Shown here one piece after another: positions 1-10,187 of a stretch of DNA of 64,000 bases. Under the pieces are notes generated by a model. The model saw only the letters and a list, made by a program, of their open reading frames with translations. It ran no database searches and was not told the origin of the DNA. The translations under genes and the position numbers were made by a program. Within the stretch, counting starts at the first letter, position 1; each line of letters opens with the position of its first letter. This stretch comes from Alteromonas sp. 5E99-2 (lineage in GTDB: Bacteria; Pseudomonadota; Gammaproteobacteria; Enterobacterales; Alteromonadaceae), in NCBI RefSeq assembly GCF_017368475.1, contig NZ_JAFNJE010000003.1, positions 62,001-126,000 of the forward strand, in the 5' to 3' direction.

Positions 1-40
1 GTGCATTAGCGGAAGATATAGAGTGACTATCTTTCATCAT
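1..40 (-). CDS. 5' end of next gene in the MoxR/DUF58 operon (partial)
   Basis: On the minus strand an ATG-ATG pair (first base 40 or 37) opens a frame reading MMKDSHSISSANA that runs off the window edge. It overlaps the end of the DUF58 gene by about 14 bases, as in translationally coupled operons. In many gammaproteobacteria the gene after moxR and DUF58 encodes a DUF3488/transglutaminase-like membrane protein, so that is the likely identity. Too little sequence is present to test it. Confidence 0.45.
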   Translation of the reverse strand, partial: MMKDSHSISSANA

Positions 41-1016
41 TAGTACCCTCGCTATCCAGCACACTAGGGTAATGCGCAAGCGCGGTTAAACAGATGTTTT
101 TGTGCTTTTCACCTATTGAAGGAGGGATAAACAACTCTTGAAACTTGAAGCCAAAAGGTTTATTGGCTTTATTGAGCGTCAGTATTTGATGAGTCAATTC
201 AGATAATTTTACTTCTAAGTCGGGGCTATCACTGCTTTCAAGTGTTAGAAAGCCTGAGGAGGGCATTGGTTCTTCAAATGTTTTTACTCGCCACTCATTG
301 TTCTTAGCAACGTGTTTCCACGCAACTCTAGTGAGTGAATCGGTATTCTGAAAATTTCGAAGGCTATGAAACTCTTCAAAGCCTTCTCGAAACGTTAATG
401 TGGACGAATTCGATTCACCCTGATGGGCTAATAAATTGACATGGCATGTCTTTGGGGTAGGAAATACAGTAATAGTTTGGTCGAGATCTAAATGAGTCCA
501 ACACTTAAAAAGACCCAAGGGGTAATCGCACCTTAATGTGAGCCGACCTAGTCTGTGTTTCCCACGTTGTAACAATAGCATTGGCATAACTAAATGTGTG
601 TATGGCGATTCTATCGGCACTGATATTACCTTAGTATCAGGTTCATTCCACCAAGAAAGGTGAATAACGCCTTCTACAGCTTTACCTTTGTATGATAATT
701 CTACCGGTAAAACAGAAGTTTGAGACGCGTAGATATCGCTACAAGGCAAAGCTTTTATTCGCAACCTAGAAAAATTAATATAACTAGCAAAGAGGTGAAG
801 TAAAAACAAAGACAATAAAAACGTGCACAGCAAACGCATTATGTTGTTTTGATAATTTGTGCCTAAAACAAACAACAACCCACATAAAATTAAGTACCAA
901 GCTCCAAATTTCGACGGAAAAATAAATATTTTTTGGTGACTTAACGTTTGATTATTTTCCGCAGGAATTCTTTTTCTTAGCCATTTCGCAAATCGTTTTG
1001 TTATTAATTGGCGCAT
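27..1016 (-). CDS. DUF58 domain membrane protein
   Basis: This 329-residue protein has a hydrophobic stretch at about residues 36-78, enough for two membrane segments. The remainder carries the DUF58 signature near residues 215-235 (EFHSLRNF, then R.AWK). DUF58 proteins are related to von Willebrand A-type folds and usually sit beside a MoxR AAA+ ATPase; the pair is thought to act in chaperone-like maturation of envelope or metalloprotein targets. The moxR gene ends 7 bases upstream and the next gene overlaps the end, so the three form one operon. The biochemical role is unknown. Confidence 0.88.
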   Translation of the reverse strand: MRQLITKRFAKWLRKRIPAENNQTLSHQKIFIFPSKFGAWYLILCGLLFVLGTNYQNNIMRLLCTFLLSLFLLHLFASYINFSRLRIKALPCSDIYASQTSVLPVELSYKGKAVEGVIHLSWWNEPDTKVISVPIESPYTHLVMPMLLLQRGKHRLGRLTLRCDYPLGLFKCWTHLDLDQTITVFPTPKTCHVNLLAHQGESNSSTLTFREGFEEFHSLRNFQNTDSLTRVAWKHVAKNNEWRVKTFEEPMPSSGFLTLESSDSPDLEVKLSELTHQILTLNKANKPFGFKFQELFIPPSIGEKHKNICLTALAHYPSVLDSEGTNDER

Positions 1017-1023
1017 AGTTAGA

Positions 1024-1938
1024 TTAAACCGATAATGGATCGACAGACTCTATTATTTTTTGGCTCACCGGAGAGCTTCCATGGGAACTGCTTTCTCCCC
1101 CATTTAATCTATGTTCGGTCACCGAGCTGAAAACAGCCTGTACATCTTCGGGAACCACATAATCGCGGTTGTGCATATAAGCCCATGCTTTAGATGCTTT
1201 TAAAATGGCTTTACTTGCTCTTGGCGACAAAGGCGAGGTTACATAATTAACTGTTCTACTAGTAGTAACGAGTTGTAAAATAAAATTAATTACTTTTTCA
1301 CTTACAAATACTCTACTTACTTCTTGCTGCATTTCCCTTAGTGTATGTTCTGTAAGCAAGGTTTCGATTGAAGCAGGGTTATCCTCTATTTGCATCAACA
1401 TATTTTTTTCCGCCTCCACATTAGGGTAACCCAACGAAATTTTCATTAAGAAACGGTCTAGCTGCGATTCGGGTAATGGGTAAGTCCCGGATTGAAATGA
1501 TGGGTTTTGAGTCGCAATAACGAAAAATGGATTCGGTAAAGGGTACGTCGTGCCGTCTACACTGACTTGATTTTCTTCCATAGATTCGAGTAATGCACTT
1601 TGTGTTTTGGGGCTTGCGCGATTGATTTCATCGGCCAGAATGAGTTGATTGAAAATCGGCCCTTTTTTAAATTCAAATTCTTGTACTTTGGCATTAAAGA
1701 CCGAAACTCCAAGCATATCCGCAGGTAGTAAATCTGAAGTGAATTGTATTCGTGAATAAGTTAAACCGAAAGTTGAGGCTAGCCCGTGAGAAAGGGTTGT
1801 TTTCCCCATGCCCGGTAAGTCTTCAATTAATAAATGGCCATTTGCGAGTAAACAAGCAATAGATAGTTTTATTTGTTGTTCTTTTCCAAGAATAACCTTG
1901 TTTAACTGGGTAGTTAACGGTAATAACGTTTTATTCAT
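1024..1938 (-). CDS. MoxR-family AAA+ ATPase
   Basis: The 304-residue protein shows a Walker A (DLPGMGKTTL, about residues 40-49), a Walker B (LILADEINRASPKTQ, about 99-113) and a sensor motif (ATQNP, about 142-146). This is the pattern of MoxR ATPases (AAA_3 plus lid). These proteins act as cytoplasmic chaperone-like ATPases with a DUF58/VWA partner, which follows 7 bases downstream. It is the first gene of the operon and is divergent from pgm. Family assignment is firm; the substrate is unknown. Confidence 0.92.
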   Translation of the reverse strand: MNKTLLPLTTQLNKVILGKEQQIKLSIACLLANGHLLIEDLPGMGKTTLSHGLASTFGLTYSRIQFTSDLLPADMLGVSVFNAKVQEFEFKKGPIFNQLILADEINRASPKTQSALLESMEENQVSVDGTTYPLPNPFFVIATQNPSFQSGTYPLPESQLDRFLMKISLGYPNVEAEKNMLMQIEDNPASIETLLTEHTLREMQQEVSRVFVSEKVINFILQLVTTSRTVNYVTSPLSPRASKAILKASKAWAYMHNRDYVVPEDVQAVFSSVTEHRLNGGESSSHGSSPVSQKIIESVDPLSV

Positions 1939-2142
1939 TCGACAATACTCTTTTCTTTTCCTCAGCTTACGGTAATTTAAACATTTATTCTTCTAACTTT
2001 TAGGCAAAACTACTATTGATGAAGTTGAAGAGCCTTCCTCCAGTGTAGCAAAGCACAATTAGTATTTACCTATGCGTAACCATACGTTAAGGTTATTTAG
2101 ATTTTATTTTTCCTACTTTTATAGAACGACAAGGAACTTTTA

Positions 2143-3795
2143 ATGCCTTTACACCCTCAGGCTGGCTTACCCGCTGACTCATCTCAACTAATCAATGTAG
2201 CAAGACTCGTTTCTGATTATTATACGTTAACGCCAGATGTAAGCGTTCCTGCTCAAGCTGTAAGTTTTGGTACATCAGGCCACCGTGGAAGTGCAGCGCT
2301 TTTGTCTTTCAACGACATGCATATTGCCGCTATCAGCCAAGCATTAGCTGAATACAGAATTGAAAACGGAATTACTGGGGACTGTTTTATTGGTAAGGAC
2401 ACTCATGCGCTCAGCGAACCTGCGCTGACGACTGCGGTGGAAGTACTCGCGGCTAATGGCATAAAAGTTGTGCTACAAACTTCAGACAATGAGAGTAGAG
2501 GCTATACACCTACACCCGTTATTTCTCGAACAATCATTAGAAGTAACAAGGATAGTGATGCTTTTTTATGTGATGGTGTGGTTATTACACCGTCGCATAA
2601 TCCGCCAGAAGATGGCGGGTTTAAATACAATCCGCCTCATGGAGGGCCTGCTGGTTCAGATATTACTAATGTCATTCAGGCTCGAGCGAACGCCCTAATG
2701 GCTAGTAATAATGAAGCCGTGAAGCGCATACCTTACAGCGATGCTTTAGCATCAGAGTTTGTTCGCTTCGACGACTTTATGATGCCGTATATCAATGAAC
2801 TCAATACCGTTATTGATATGGAAGCAATAAAAAATGCAAACCTAAAGTTGGGTACAGACCCATTAGGTGGAGCGGGAATTGGTTACTGGGCTGTTATTGC
2901 AAAAGTATGGGGTTTAAATATCTGTGTAGTTAATGATGAGGTTGACGCCCGTTTTGCGTTCATGCACAGAGATAAAGACGGCAAGCTACGTATGGATTGC
3001 TCTTCTCCATATGCTATGGCTGGCCTTATAAAAATGCAAGATGAGTTCGATCTAGCATTTGGTAACGACCCGGATTTTGACCGCCATGGAATAGTGTGCA
3101 AAGGCACAGGTTTGATGAACCCAAATCACTATTTAGCCACAGTAGTGAACTATTTGTACAGCCACAGAACGGATTGGCCAAATACATTGAATATTGGTAA
3201 AACCCTTGTATCGAGTAGCATGATTGACAGAGTCGCGACTAAGGTTGGGCGAGAGATTACAGAAATGCCTGTCGGTTTTAAGTGGTTTGTTGATGGATTA
3301 ACTGAAAAGACTACTGGGTTTGCCGGAGAAGAGAGCGCTGGCGGAATATTCCTGACTCGCAATGGCAATACGTGGGCTACAGACAAAGATGGTTTTATTT
3401 TATGTTTATTAGCAGCTGAAATGCTCGCCGTAACGGGTGATGATCCCGCTACACATTATTCGTCATTAACACGCACTTTTGGCGCGCCATTTTATGTGAG
3501 AAACGATGTACCTACAACGCTAGAAATAAAAAAGGCGTTATCATCCATTGATAAGCAATCAGTGTCTGCAACGGAATTAGCGGGTGAACCTATTGTAGAC
3601 ATATTTACCCATGCTTCGGGAAATAATGCGGCAATTGGTGGCATTAAGGTGGTTACCGAAAATGGTTGGTTTGCGGCACGGCCATCTGGTACAGAAGCCG
3701 TTTACAAAATATATGCGGAGAGCTTTAAGTCAGAAGAACACTTAAATGAACTTGTTGTAGAAGCACAGCAATTAGTTGACTCAGTTATCAGTTGA
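2143..3795 (+). CDS. pgm: Phosphoglucomutase (alpha-D-glucose phosphate-specific)
   Basis: This 550-residue enzyme interconverts glucose 1-phosphate and glucose 6-phosphate in the cytoplasm. Visible motifs are the phosphoserine loop TPSHNPP (about residue 150), the metal-binding loop DPDFDRHG (about 309), the sugar-binding EESAGG (about 396) and the phosphate-binding RPSGTE near the C-terminus. The length fits the bacterial Pgm type. An SD-like AAGGAA lies 8-9 bases before the ATG. The next gene is glycogen phosphorylase, whose product is glucose 1-phosphate, so the two enzymes act consecutively in glycogen breakdown. A strong terminator separates them, so they are probably separate transcripts. 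Confidence 0.97.
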   Translation: MPLHPQAGLPADSSQLINVARLVSDYYTLTPDVSVPAQAVSFGTSGHRGSAALLSFNDMHIAAISQALAEYRIENGITGDCFIGKDTHALSEPALTTAVEVLAANGIKVVLQTSDNESRGYTPTPVISRTIIRSNKDSDAFLCDGVVITPSHNPPEDGGFKYNPPHGGPAGSDITNVIQARANALMASNNEAVKRIPYSDALASEFVRFDDFMMPYINELNTVIDMEAIKNANLKLGTDPLGGAGIGYWAVIAKVWGLNICVVNDEVDARFAFMHRDKDGKLRMDCSSPYAMAGLIKMQDEFDLAFGNDPDFDRHGIVCKGTGLMNPNHYLATVVNYLYSHRTDWPNTLNIGKTLVSSSMIDRVATKVGREITEMPVGFKWFVDGLTEKTTGFAGEESAGGIFLTRNGNTWATDKDGFILCLLAAEMLAVTGDDPATHYSSLTRTFGAPFYVRNDVPTTLEIKKALSSIDKQSVSATELAGEPIVDIFTHASGNNAAIGGIKVVTENGWFAARPSGTEAVYKIYAESFKSEEHLNELVVEAQQLVDSVIS

Positions 3796-3817
3796 TACGT
3801 TAATTCTTTGTAAAAAG

Positions 3818-3850
3818 ACGTCATAATCTTATGTTATGGCGTTTTTTTTT
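3818..3850 (+). terminator. Rho-independent terminator after pgm
   Basis: A 9-bp stem (3818-3826 with 3834-3842, one G-T pair) closes a 7-base loop and runs into a run of nine T residues. It starts 22 bases after the pgm stop codon. Confidence 0.9.
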
Positions 3851-3960
3851 CGCCTGATTCACACAGATTTAACATAAAAGCGTAAATTGTGCTGCTAATA
3901 TGATTAATAGTTGTACGACATTGTAGTTATCTTTTATTCTTTTTTCTGCGAGAACAGGTT

Positions 3961-6420
3961 ATGAAAACAACAGTTGAATTTGAAAAATACGACTTCAAGC
4001 AAGCGATTATTCGCCACCTTCATTCCACTCTTGGCACGGACGAAAACAAAGCGAATAACCATGCATGGTGGAAAGCAACATGTGCTGCAATTAATGAACA
4101 TGTATTGGAAGGATTAAGAAAAACGCAGAAAAAGCATTACATTAACGATACCCGAGCTGTTCATTATTTTTCAGCTGAATTTTTAATGGGACGGTTGCTT
4201 TCAAATAACATGCAAAATTTTGGCGTATTCGATGATGTTCGAGACGCCCTTAAAGCACTAGGTGTTGAGCTTTCAGATATTATGGAAGAAGAGCCAGATA
4301 TGGCCCTTGGAAACGGTGGATTAGGGCGACTGGCCGCTTGTTATATAGATTCACTTGCTACTTTGAATTTCCCTGCCATTGGTTATGGTATTCATTATGA
4401 GAACGGTCTTTTTCGTCAAGAGATAAGAAACGGCAAGCAAATTGAACGCCCAGATGCATGGCGAGATTATGGGAATCCTTGGGAGATATGTCGTCCAGAA
4501 TCCATTCAAGAAATCTCCTTGTATGGTTATGTTGAAACTAAATACGGAGAAAATGGACGCATTCAAAAAGAATGGCATCCCGGCTCGATTGTAAAGGGAC
4601 TTCCTTGGGATATTCCAGTAGTGGGGTATGAAGGAGGAAGTGTTAATGTGTTGCGTTTATGGCAAAGCCAGTCCAGTGATCACTTTAATTGGGATGTATT
4701 TAATTCAGGCGGCTATGTGGATGCACAGCGAGAAAATGTGCAAGCTGAAACAATATCGAAAGTTCTCTACCCCAATGATGATACTGAAGCTGGTAAAGAG
4801 CTGCGTCTGATTCAACAATACTTTTTCTGTGCTTGTTCATTAAAAGACATCATACGCCGCTATAAGCGAGCCCATGGTGATGATTGGAGCCGTTTTACTG
4901 AACAGGTGGTGATCCAATTAAACGATACTCACCCTGCGATTGCCATCCCCGAGTTAATGCGGATTTTAGTGGATAGAGCTGAACTCGATTGGGAAAAAGC
5001 ATGGGATATTTGTACACATACCTTTGCGTATACGAATCACACCTTATTGCCAGAAGCATTGGAGAAGTGGCCTGCTCGAATGATTCAAAAAATATTACCT
5101 CGTCATTTGGAAATTATTTATGAAATAAATCATAGATTTATGCAAGAGGTTGAAGCTAAATGGCCAGGAAATAATGATATAAAAGCCAAGCTTTCTATTA
5201 TTGAAGAAAGCAGTGAAAAAATGGTGAGAATGGGTAATTTATCGGTTATCGGTAGTTTCGCAGTCAATGGTGTTGCTGAACTTCATTCTAAATTAGTAAA
5301 GGAAAACCTTTTCCCAGAGTTTAATGAGTTATATCCCGGGCGACTGATGAACGTCACTAATGGAATTACTCCAAGGCGCTGGCTGAAAACCTGTAACCCA
5401 GCTTTGTCTGAGTTAGTTTCGGATAAAATCGGCAAGGATTGGCCCTTGTATTTAGATAAGTTACAAGGCCTTGCTAAATATGCAGAGCAGAAAATATTTC
5501 AAAAGCAATTCATGCAAATTAAGCATAAAAACAAAGTTGCATTGGCAAAAGAAATCCAGGCGTTAACAGGAATAAAATTAGATACAAATGCTATTTTTGA
5601 TATTCAAATAAAGCGTTTACATGAATACAAACGCCAGCATTTGAATTTACTTCATATCATGGCTTTGTATCGTCGTTTATTGGAAAATCCTGATTATGAC
5701 ATGCATCCCCGAGTATTTATTTTTGCTGCGAAGGCGGCGCCGGGTTACAAGTTAGCGAAAGATATTATTCTTGCTATAAATAAGGTGGCTGAAACAATAA
5801 ATAGTGATCCAAGGGTTAACAAAAAACTAAAAGTTGTTTTCATGCCTAACTACCGTGTCTCTCAAGCTGAAAAATTGATCCCCGCTGCCGATGTTTCTGA
5901 ACAAATCAGTACTGCTGGAAAAGAAGCATCTGGAACGGGGAATATGAAGTTGGCACTCAATGGCGCGGTCACTATTGGTACATTAGATGGAGCAAATGTA
6001 GAAATAGCCGAAGAGGTTGGAGACGAAAATATCTTTATTTTTGGTTTAACCATTGATGATGTATCAACCCTTTGGGATAAAGGGTACAACCCCTACGATA
6101 TTTACGATAAAAATAAAGAAGTGAAAGCTGTGCTCGATTGGCTTGAAACGGATTATTTTACACCAGGAGAGCCTGGGGCTTTGCTATCAATTAAACATAG
6201 TCTACTTGAAGGCGGAGACCCGTATTTAGTGTTAGCTGATTTTGAGTCTTATAGTTCAGCACAAAAAGAAGTGGATTTGGCTTATCGAGATAAGCAAAAG
6301 TGGGCAAAAATGGCTATTTTGAACACAGCGAAAGTGGGTAAGTTTACGTCTGATCGTTCAATTAAAGATTATGTCGATAGAATTTGGAAATTAGAACCAT
6401 GTATAACAGGGCATGACTAA
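3961..6420 (+). CDS. glgP: Glycogen/alpha-glucan phosphorylase
   Basis: This 819-residue enzyme uses phosphate to cleave alpha-1,4-glucan ends, releasing glucose 1-phosphate. The pyridoxal-phosphate site [19 protein letters not shown] is present near residues 651-669, with the Schiff-base lysine at about K663. Other conserved blocks include [20 protein letters not shown]-type residues (about 113-130) and [16 protein letters not shown] (about 319-334). The length matches GlgP/MalP enzymes. It follows pgm, which would convert its product to glucose 6-phosphate. No other glycogen genes are in the window, so glgP fits slightly better than malP, but sequence motifs alone do not separate the two. 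Confidence 0.95.
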   Translation: MKTTVEFEKYDFKQAIIRHLHSTLGTDENKANNHAWWKATCAAINEHVLEGLRKTQKKHYINDTRAVHYFSAEFLMGRLLSNNMQNFGVFDDVRDALKALGVELSDIMEEEPDMALGNGGLGRLAACYIDSLATLNFPAIGYGIHYENGLFRQEIRNGKQIERPDAWRDYGNPWEICRPESIQEISLYGYVETKYGENGRIQKEWHPGSIVKGLPWDIPVVGYEGGSVNVLRLWQSQSSDHFNWDVFNSGGYVDAQRENVQAETISKVLYPNDDTEAGKELRLIQQYFFCACSLKDIIRRYKRAHGDDWSRFTEQVVIQLNDTHPAIAIPELMRILVDRAELDWEKAWDICTHTFAYTNHTLLPEALEKWPARMIQKILPRHLEIIYEINHRFMQEVEAKWPGNNDIKAKLSIIEESSEKMVRMGNLSVIGSFAVNGVAELHSKLVKENLFPEFNELYPGRLMNVTNGITPRRWLKTCNPALSELVSDKIGKDWPLYLDKLQGLAKYAEQKIFQKQFMQIKHKNKVALAKEIQALTGIKLDTNAIFDIQIKRLHEYKRQHLNLLHIMALYRRLLENPDYDMHPRVFIFAAKAAPGYKLAKDIILAINKVAETINSDPRVNKKLKVVFMPNYRVSQAEKLIPAADVSEQISTAGKEASGTGNMKLALNGAVTIGTLDGANVEIAEEVGDENIFIFGLTIDDVSTLWDKGYNPYDIYDKNKEVKAVLDWLETDYFTPGEPGALLSIKHSLLEGGDPYLVLADFESYSSAQKEVDLAYRDKQKWAKMAILNTAKVGKFTSDRSIKDYVDRIWKLEPCITGHD

Positions 6421-6559
6421 AAAGGTATAATTTGCTGTAACGTTAATTTTACGAGTAGCGTTACACATCGATAGTGAATATTTGAAATTCTCTGTTGTTG
6501 TGTAACACTAATAAAAACAATGATTTGATTGCATTAGAGGCCGAGGTACGACCTAAATC

Positions 6560-7870
6560 ATGAATCGCGTTTACCACTCTTTGAATACTATCTCGAATCG
6601 ATTTATGTTTATCGATTCAATCGAAAAACAAGCAAAAACAAAACCTCATTTTTCTTTGATGTTAGTTGATGTCGTTAGGTTTTCTGATGTAACTACCAGT
6701 TTTGGAATGAAAGTTGGTGATCAAATTTTACTAGAAATTGCCAACCGCATACTTGCCTTGTTTAACGGGAAAGTTGAACTTGGTCGTATTAGTGGCGATG
6801 CTTTTGGTGTCATTTTTGAAGGAAAACATTCTCGCTCTTGTTTACATAAGTATTATGAGCACTTAATCGAACACTTTAAAACACCAATGCATTATGAAGA
6901 TCATGCGTTTATTGCTGATTTCAATGTGGGTGCTGTGACTATGACAAATGGTCATTTTGAGTTGGAGCAGTTTGTCGCTAAAGCAGAGGCCGCTCTTAAA
7001 TATGCTAAAGAAAATAAGTTCGATAATTTTTATGTTTTAGATTTAGCAGAAAAACCTGATACAGGCAGAAGCTTAGCGTTAAAAGCTGATTTGACTCGTG
7101 CGTTAAAAAATAACGAGTTAGAGTTATATGTACAACCTAAAGTGAACTCTAAGAGTTTACAAATCGTGGGTGTAGAGTGTTTACTTCGATGGAACCACCC
7201 GTTAGATGGTGTCTTGTTTCCCGGCCCATTAATTGAGGCAGCCGAATCTTATAATATGGTTACTGAATTGGCTTATTGGACTCTTGAAGAGGCCTTTAAA
7301 ATAATGAAGCAATTACAAAGTGAAAATATAGATATAGGTTTATCTGTCAATATTTCACCTACACAGCTGTACGACAACAAGCTGATTTCAACCTTACAAG
7401 GCCTTGAGCAAAAGTATCAACTTCCATTGAGCCTATTCGAAGTTGAATTGACAGAAGATATGGTTTTATCTAATTCCTTAATGGTAAAAAAACAGTTAGC
7501 TGAGCTTGATACTTTAGGTATTTCTGTTTCTATCGATGATTTTGGTAAAGGGTACAGTAACCTTTCTTATGTTAGAGATATTGCTATTAGTGCGCTTAAA
7601 ATTGATAAATCCTTTGTAATGGAGTTAGAAAACTCTTCAATAAATGAAGCAATTATTAAAGCTACGCAAGTGATCGCAGAGGGCAAGCAATGTGACGTTG
7701 TAGCGGAAGGGGTAGAGACTCCTGCCCAACTTGCTATTTTACGAAAGCTTAATGTTGAGACTGTACAAGGTTTTCTATTCTCAAAAGCAATTCGAGTCTG
7801 TGAATTTATAGATTTGTATAAAGACGGGCTAGGTAAAATGGTAAAAACGGAGTTAGATGAAGCTATGTAA
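6560..7870 (+). CDS. Degenerate-GGDEF / EAL domain protein (c-di-GMP signalling)
   Basis: The 436-residue protein has an N-terminal GGDEF-like domain (about 1-165) in which the signature is SGDAF, so cyclase activity is unlikely. A complete EAL domain follows (about 175-430). The EAL site reads ECLLRW, and NISPTQL, ELTED, DDFGKGYS, LKIDKSF, AEGVET and QGFLFSKA are all present. These supply the usual metal and catalytic residues, so c-di-GMP phosphodiesterase activity is plausible. No membrane segment or signal peptide is seen. It has its own terminator at the stop codon. The target process is unknown. Confidence 0.9.
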   Translation: MNRVYHSLNTISNRFMFIDSIEKQAKTKPHFSLMLVDVVRFSDVTTSFGMKVGDQILLEIANRILALFNGKVELGRISGDAFGVIFEGKHSRSCLHKYYEHLIEHFKTPMHYEDHAFIADFNVGAVTMTNGHFELEQFVAKAEAALKYAKENKFDNFYVLDLAEKPDTGRSLALKADLTRALKNNELELYVQPKVNSKSLQIVGVECLLRWNHPLDGVLFPGPLIEAAESYNMVTELAYWTLEEAFKIMKQLQSENIDIGLSVNISPTQLYDNKLISTLQGLEQKYQLPLSLFEVELTEDMVLSNSLMVKKQLAELDTLGISVSIDDFGKGYSNLSYVRDIAISALKIDKSFVMELENSSINEAIIKATQVIAEGKQCDVVAEGVETPAQLAILRKLNVETVQGFLFSKAIRVCEFIDLYKDGLGKMVKTELDEAM

Positions 7871-7884
7871 TATAGCTTCATTTT
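7857..7884 (+). terminator. Terminator overlapping the EAL gene stop codon
   Basis: A perfect 10-bp stem (7857-7866 with 7872-7881) with a 5-base loop is followed by TTTT. The stop codon of the EAL gene lies inside the hairpin. The T tract is short. Confidence 0.75.
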
Positions 7885-7964
7885 GTAATCTACTTAACAG
7901 CTCCTTACTTAACCAGTATCATGCTAGGCACAATTGAGACCTTTCATGGTAAGTCCTGTACCAA

Positions 7965-8984
7965 ATGCACATTTCTATTTCTAATTTTCTGCAACGCTCT
8001 AGAAACTATGACGCTAGCGTCACTTCTAAAACTCACTTTAGGCTAAATAATCAGACTCTTGTCACAGTGCACGGACCCGGTGTAATAGAGTTTGAACCTG
8101 TTGGAGGGGGAGATTCATTTATATACTCTTGTGGAATACACGGTAATGAAACCGCACCCATTGAAATTTGTGATGAGTTAGTTCAAGACATATTAAAAGA
8201 AGAGCTTTTATTGTGTCATCGGGTATTAGTAATTTTTGGCAACTTAGATGCAATGAACAAGCAAACCCGGTTTATTGATGAAAACTTAAACCGCTTATTT
8301 TGTAATACTCATAAAGAGGGAATACAAAATAACGAGCGAAGAAGAGCGGCGTTTTTAGAGCAGTGCGTTGAAGACTTTTATGCCAAAGATAAGGGCGAAG
8401 TTAAACGGGTCCATTATGATTTACACACTGCAATTCGAAAGTCCATCAACGACAAGTTTGCGGTTTACCCTTATACCCATGGAAAAGCTTATAGCCTTGA
8501 ACAGCTAGCCGTCATGTCAGCATGCGGTGTGAATACTATTTTACTTTCACACAGTTCTACAGCAACATTTAGTTACTATTCATCACACTTTTTTAATGCA
8601 AACTCGTTTACTGTAGAGCTAGGTAAAGTAATGCCTTTTGGTCAAAATGATATGACTAAATTTGAAAAAGTAAACACAACATTAAGACACCTAATTACGA
8701 GTAATGATAACAACCCAGAATTCAACTCAGAGGGTATGGTGTTGTATAGAGTAAATCAAAATATCATTAAAAATCAGGCGGACTTTACGTTACATTTCGG
8801 CAGTGATGCGCCTAATTTTACCGGTTTTCAAAAAGGCGAGATTATAGCCAGTGAAACAGGTAAGGAGTATATTGCTGAAAAAGGTGGAGAGGCTATCGTC
8901 TTTCCAAATGCTGATGTGCCTATTGGCCAAAGAGCGTTACTTACCGTAGTTCCCATTTCGATAAATGAGCTAGACACAATATAA
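7965..8984 (+). CDS. astE: Succinylglutamate desuccinylase/aspartoacylase family hydrolase
   Basis: This 339-residue zinc hydrolase matches the AstE pattern. Zinc ligands are H59 and E62 in GIHGNETAP and H154 in YDLHTAIR, with a likely catalytic glutamate in FTVELGK (about 218). AstE releases succinate from N-succinylglutamate as the last step of the AST arginine-degradation pathway. The other ast genes are not adjacent, which is common when astE is encoded apart, but it leaves the exact substrate less certain. It is followed 31 bases later by ybjQ on the same strand. Confidence 0.85.
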   Translation: MHISISNFLQRSRNYDASVTSKTHFRLNNQTLVTVHGPGVIEFEPVGGGDSFIYSCGIHGNETAPIEICDELVQDILKEELLLCHRVLVIFGNLDAMNKQTRFIDENLNRLFCNTHKEGIQNNERRRAAFLEQCVEDFYAKDKGEVKRVHYDLHTAIRKSINDKFAVYPYTHGKAYSLEQLAVMSACGVNTILLSHSSTATFSYYSSHFFNANSFTVELGKVMPFGQNDMTKFEKVNTTLRHLITSNDNNPEFNSEGMVLYRVNQNIIKNQADFTLHFGSDAPNFTGFQKGEIIASETGKEYIAEKGGEAIVFPNADVPIGQRALLTVVPISINELDTI

Positions 8985-9015
8985 AAAAGCAAAGCATATA
9001 ATAAGGAAGATAATC

Positions 9016-9339
9016 ATGATTTTAACTACAACTCCTTCCATTGAAGGAAAAGCCATTTCCGAATATTACGGCATAGTTATTGGGGAAGCAGTAATGGGAG
9101 CGAACGTTTTTAAAGACTTATTTGCTTCAATTAGAGATATCGTCGGCGGTCGTTCAGGAAGCTACGAAGAAGAATTCACAAAAGCGCGTCAAATTGCTTT
9201 TAATGAACTTAGACAAGAAGCTTTAGGAATGGGGGCGAATGCAGTTATAGGGATTGATCTAGATTATCAAGTAGTTGGTGATACTGGCAGCATGCTTATG
9301 GTCAGTATTAGTGGAACTGCGGTAAAAGTAGAAGACTAA
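9016..9339 (+). CDS. YbjQ/UPF0145 family protein
   Basis: The 107-residue protein has the YbjQ hallmarks: an N-terminal TTTPSIEGK block, a central [16 protein letters not shown] block and the [13 protein letters not shown] segment. Family members form pentameric rings and have been called heavy-metal-binding domain proteins from structure, without an established function. A strong SD (AAGGAAG) precedes the ATG by about 7 bases. It is convergent with the DUF2897 gene. Confidence 0.88.
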   Translation: MILTTTPSIEGKAISEYYGIVIGEAVMGANVFKDLFASIRDIVGGRSGSYEEEFTKARQIAFNELRQEALGMGANAVIGIDLDYQVVGDTGSMLMVSISGTAVKVED

Positions 9340-9347
9340 TTTAACAT

Positions 9348-9488
9348 CTAGTCTTCTTCATCCCACGCGGCGTTGTTGTTACTTTTTGTAGGTGGTAATT
9401 TTGCTTTAGCGGATTGCTTCAACAATAAAAGGTTACCTACAATAACGCCGATGACTATCGCAATAATAAGCCAAATACCTAAGGTCAT
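9348..9488 (-). CDS. DUF2897-like small membrane protein
   Basis: This 46-residue ORF starts with one hydrophobic segment (IWLIIAIVIGVIVGNLLLL, about residues 5-23). A lysine-rich linker and an acidic tail ending WDEED follow. The pattern of a single inner-membrane helix and a short cytoplasmic tail matches the DUF2897 family of gammaproteobacteria, whose function is unknown. It lies 15 bases upstream of the M15 peptidase gene on the same strand and may be co-transcribed. Confidence 0.7.
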   Translation of the reverse strand: MTLGIWLIIAIVIGVIVGNLLLLKQSAKAKLPPTKSNNNAAWDEED

Positions 9489-9503
9489 ATTAATTCCTGT
9501 TTT

Positions 9504-10187
9504 TTAGTTGATATTGCCTTTGTTTAGCACAAAACGCTCAAATATAGCGTCAAAGTTTGCCAATACAGATTCTTTACCAGAAAACGACAAGTTTTTTAAG
9601 AATCGATGATAACGCTGGACAGTAAAAACTTGTTCGAACTCTTGTGATACTGGCTTATAGCTAATATGCCAGGGCTCTTCAGCTATTCCCCCTTCGTACG
9701 TAGCATAAGGTCGATAAAAACCGTATTCTTGCAAATTTTCATTCAAAAAATGGTTCAACGAACTACAAGGGCCAGAACCGACATATTCATCAGGAATAAG
9801 CTCGAATTGCCAATTTGCTCTGGTCACAGCGTCTTTATCGTAAACATCTATATCCGTCCCCCAATGGTGCCTGCTTGCTCCGGGTAATGCTGACCACGTA
9901 AGTATAGTGTTGATTTTTTCGATATCACTCAACGAATCTGGTGATACAACAAGGCCGCTGGAGTCTCGTATGGGAAGCTCCCCTGTCCATTTTCGTTCCC
10001 AAATTGAAAGTTGTCGCGTTAAATTACGAAAACTACTTACAATATCGCAATTTAGTCCTTCTTTCGCACAGGCTCGTTGCAAAAGGGTAAATGGCTCTAA
10101 AACACGGCTATTTAGTAAAAACTGCCCTGATTCATCAGGGCAAAGATGGGTTTCGGTTATACCAAATAGCGCGTTATCTTCAATCAT
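9504..10187 (-). CDS. M15 family D-alanyl-D-alanine carboxypeptidase (VanY-like)
   Basis: The 227-residue protein carries the zinc-peptidase residues of family M15: [13 protein letters not shown] (about residues 104-116) supplies H and D ligands, and EPWHISY (about 171-177) supplies the third histidine with its catalytic glutamate. These enzymes trim D-Ala from peptidoglycan stem peptides. No signal peptide is visible, so either export is atypical or the enzyme acts on cytoplasmic muropeptides. The start overlaps the dapE stop by 4 bases. DapE feeds the diaminopimelate branch of peptidoglycan synthesis, so the pairing is thematically consistent. Confidence 0.85.
   Translation of the reverse strand: MIEDNALFGITETHLCPDESGQFLLNSRVLEPFTLLQRACAKEGLNCDIVSSFRNLTRQLSIWERKWTGELPIRDSSGLVVSPDSLSDIEKINTILTWSALPGASRHHWGTDIDVYDKDAVTRANWQFELIPDEYVGSGPCSSLNHFLNENLQEYGFYRPYATYEGGIAEEPWHISYKPVSQEFEQVFTVQRYHRFLKNLSFSGKESVLANFDAIFERFVLNKGNIN

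Noticed and set aside
6436-6465. Terminator after glgP
   Set aside because: A 7-bp inverted repeat (TGTAACG/CGTTACA) with a 16-base loop is present but no T tract follows.
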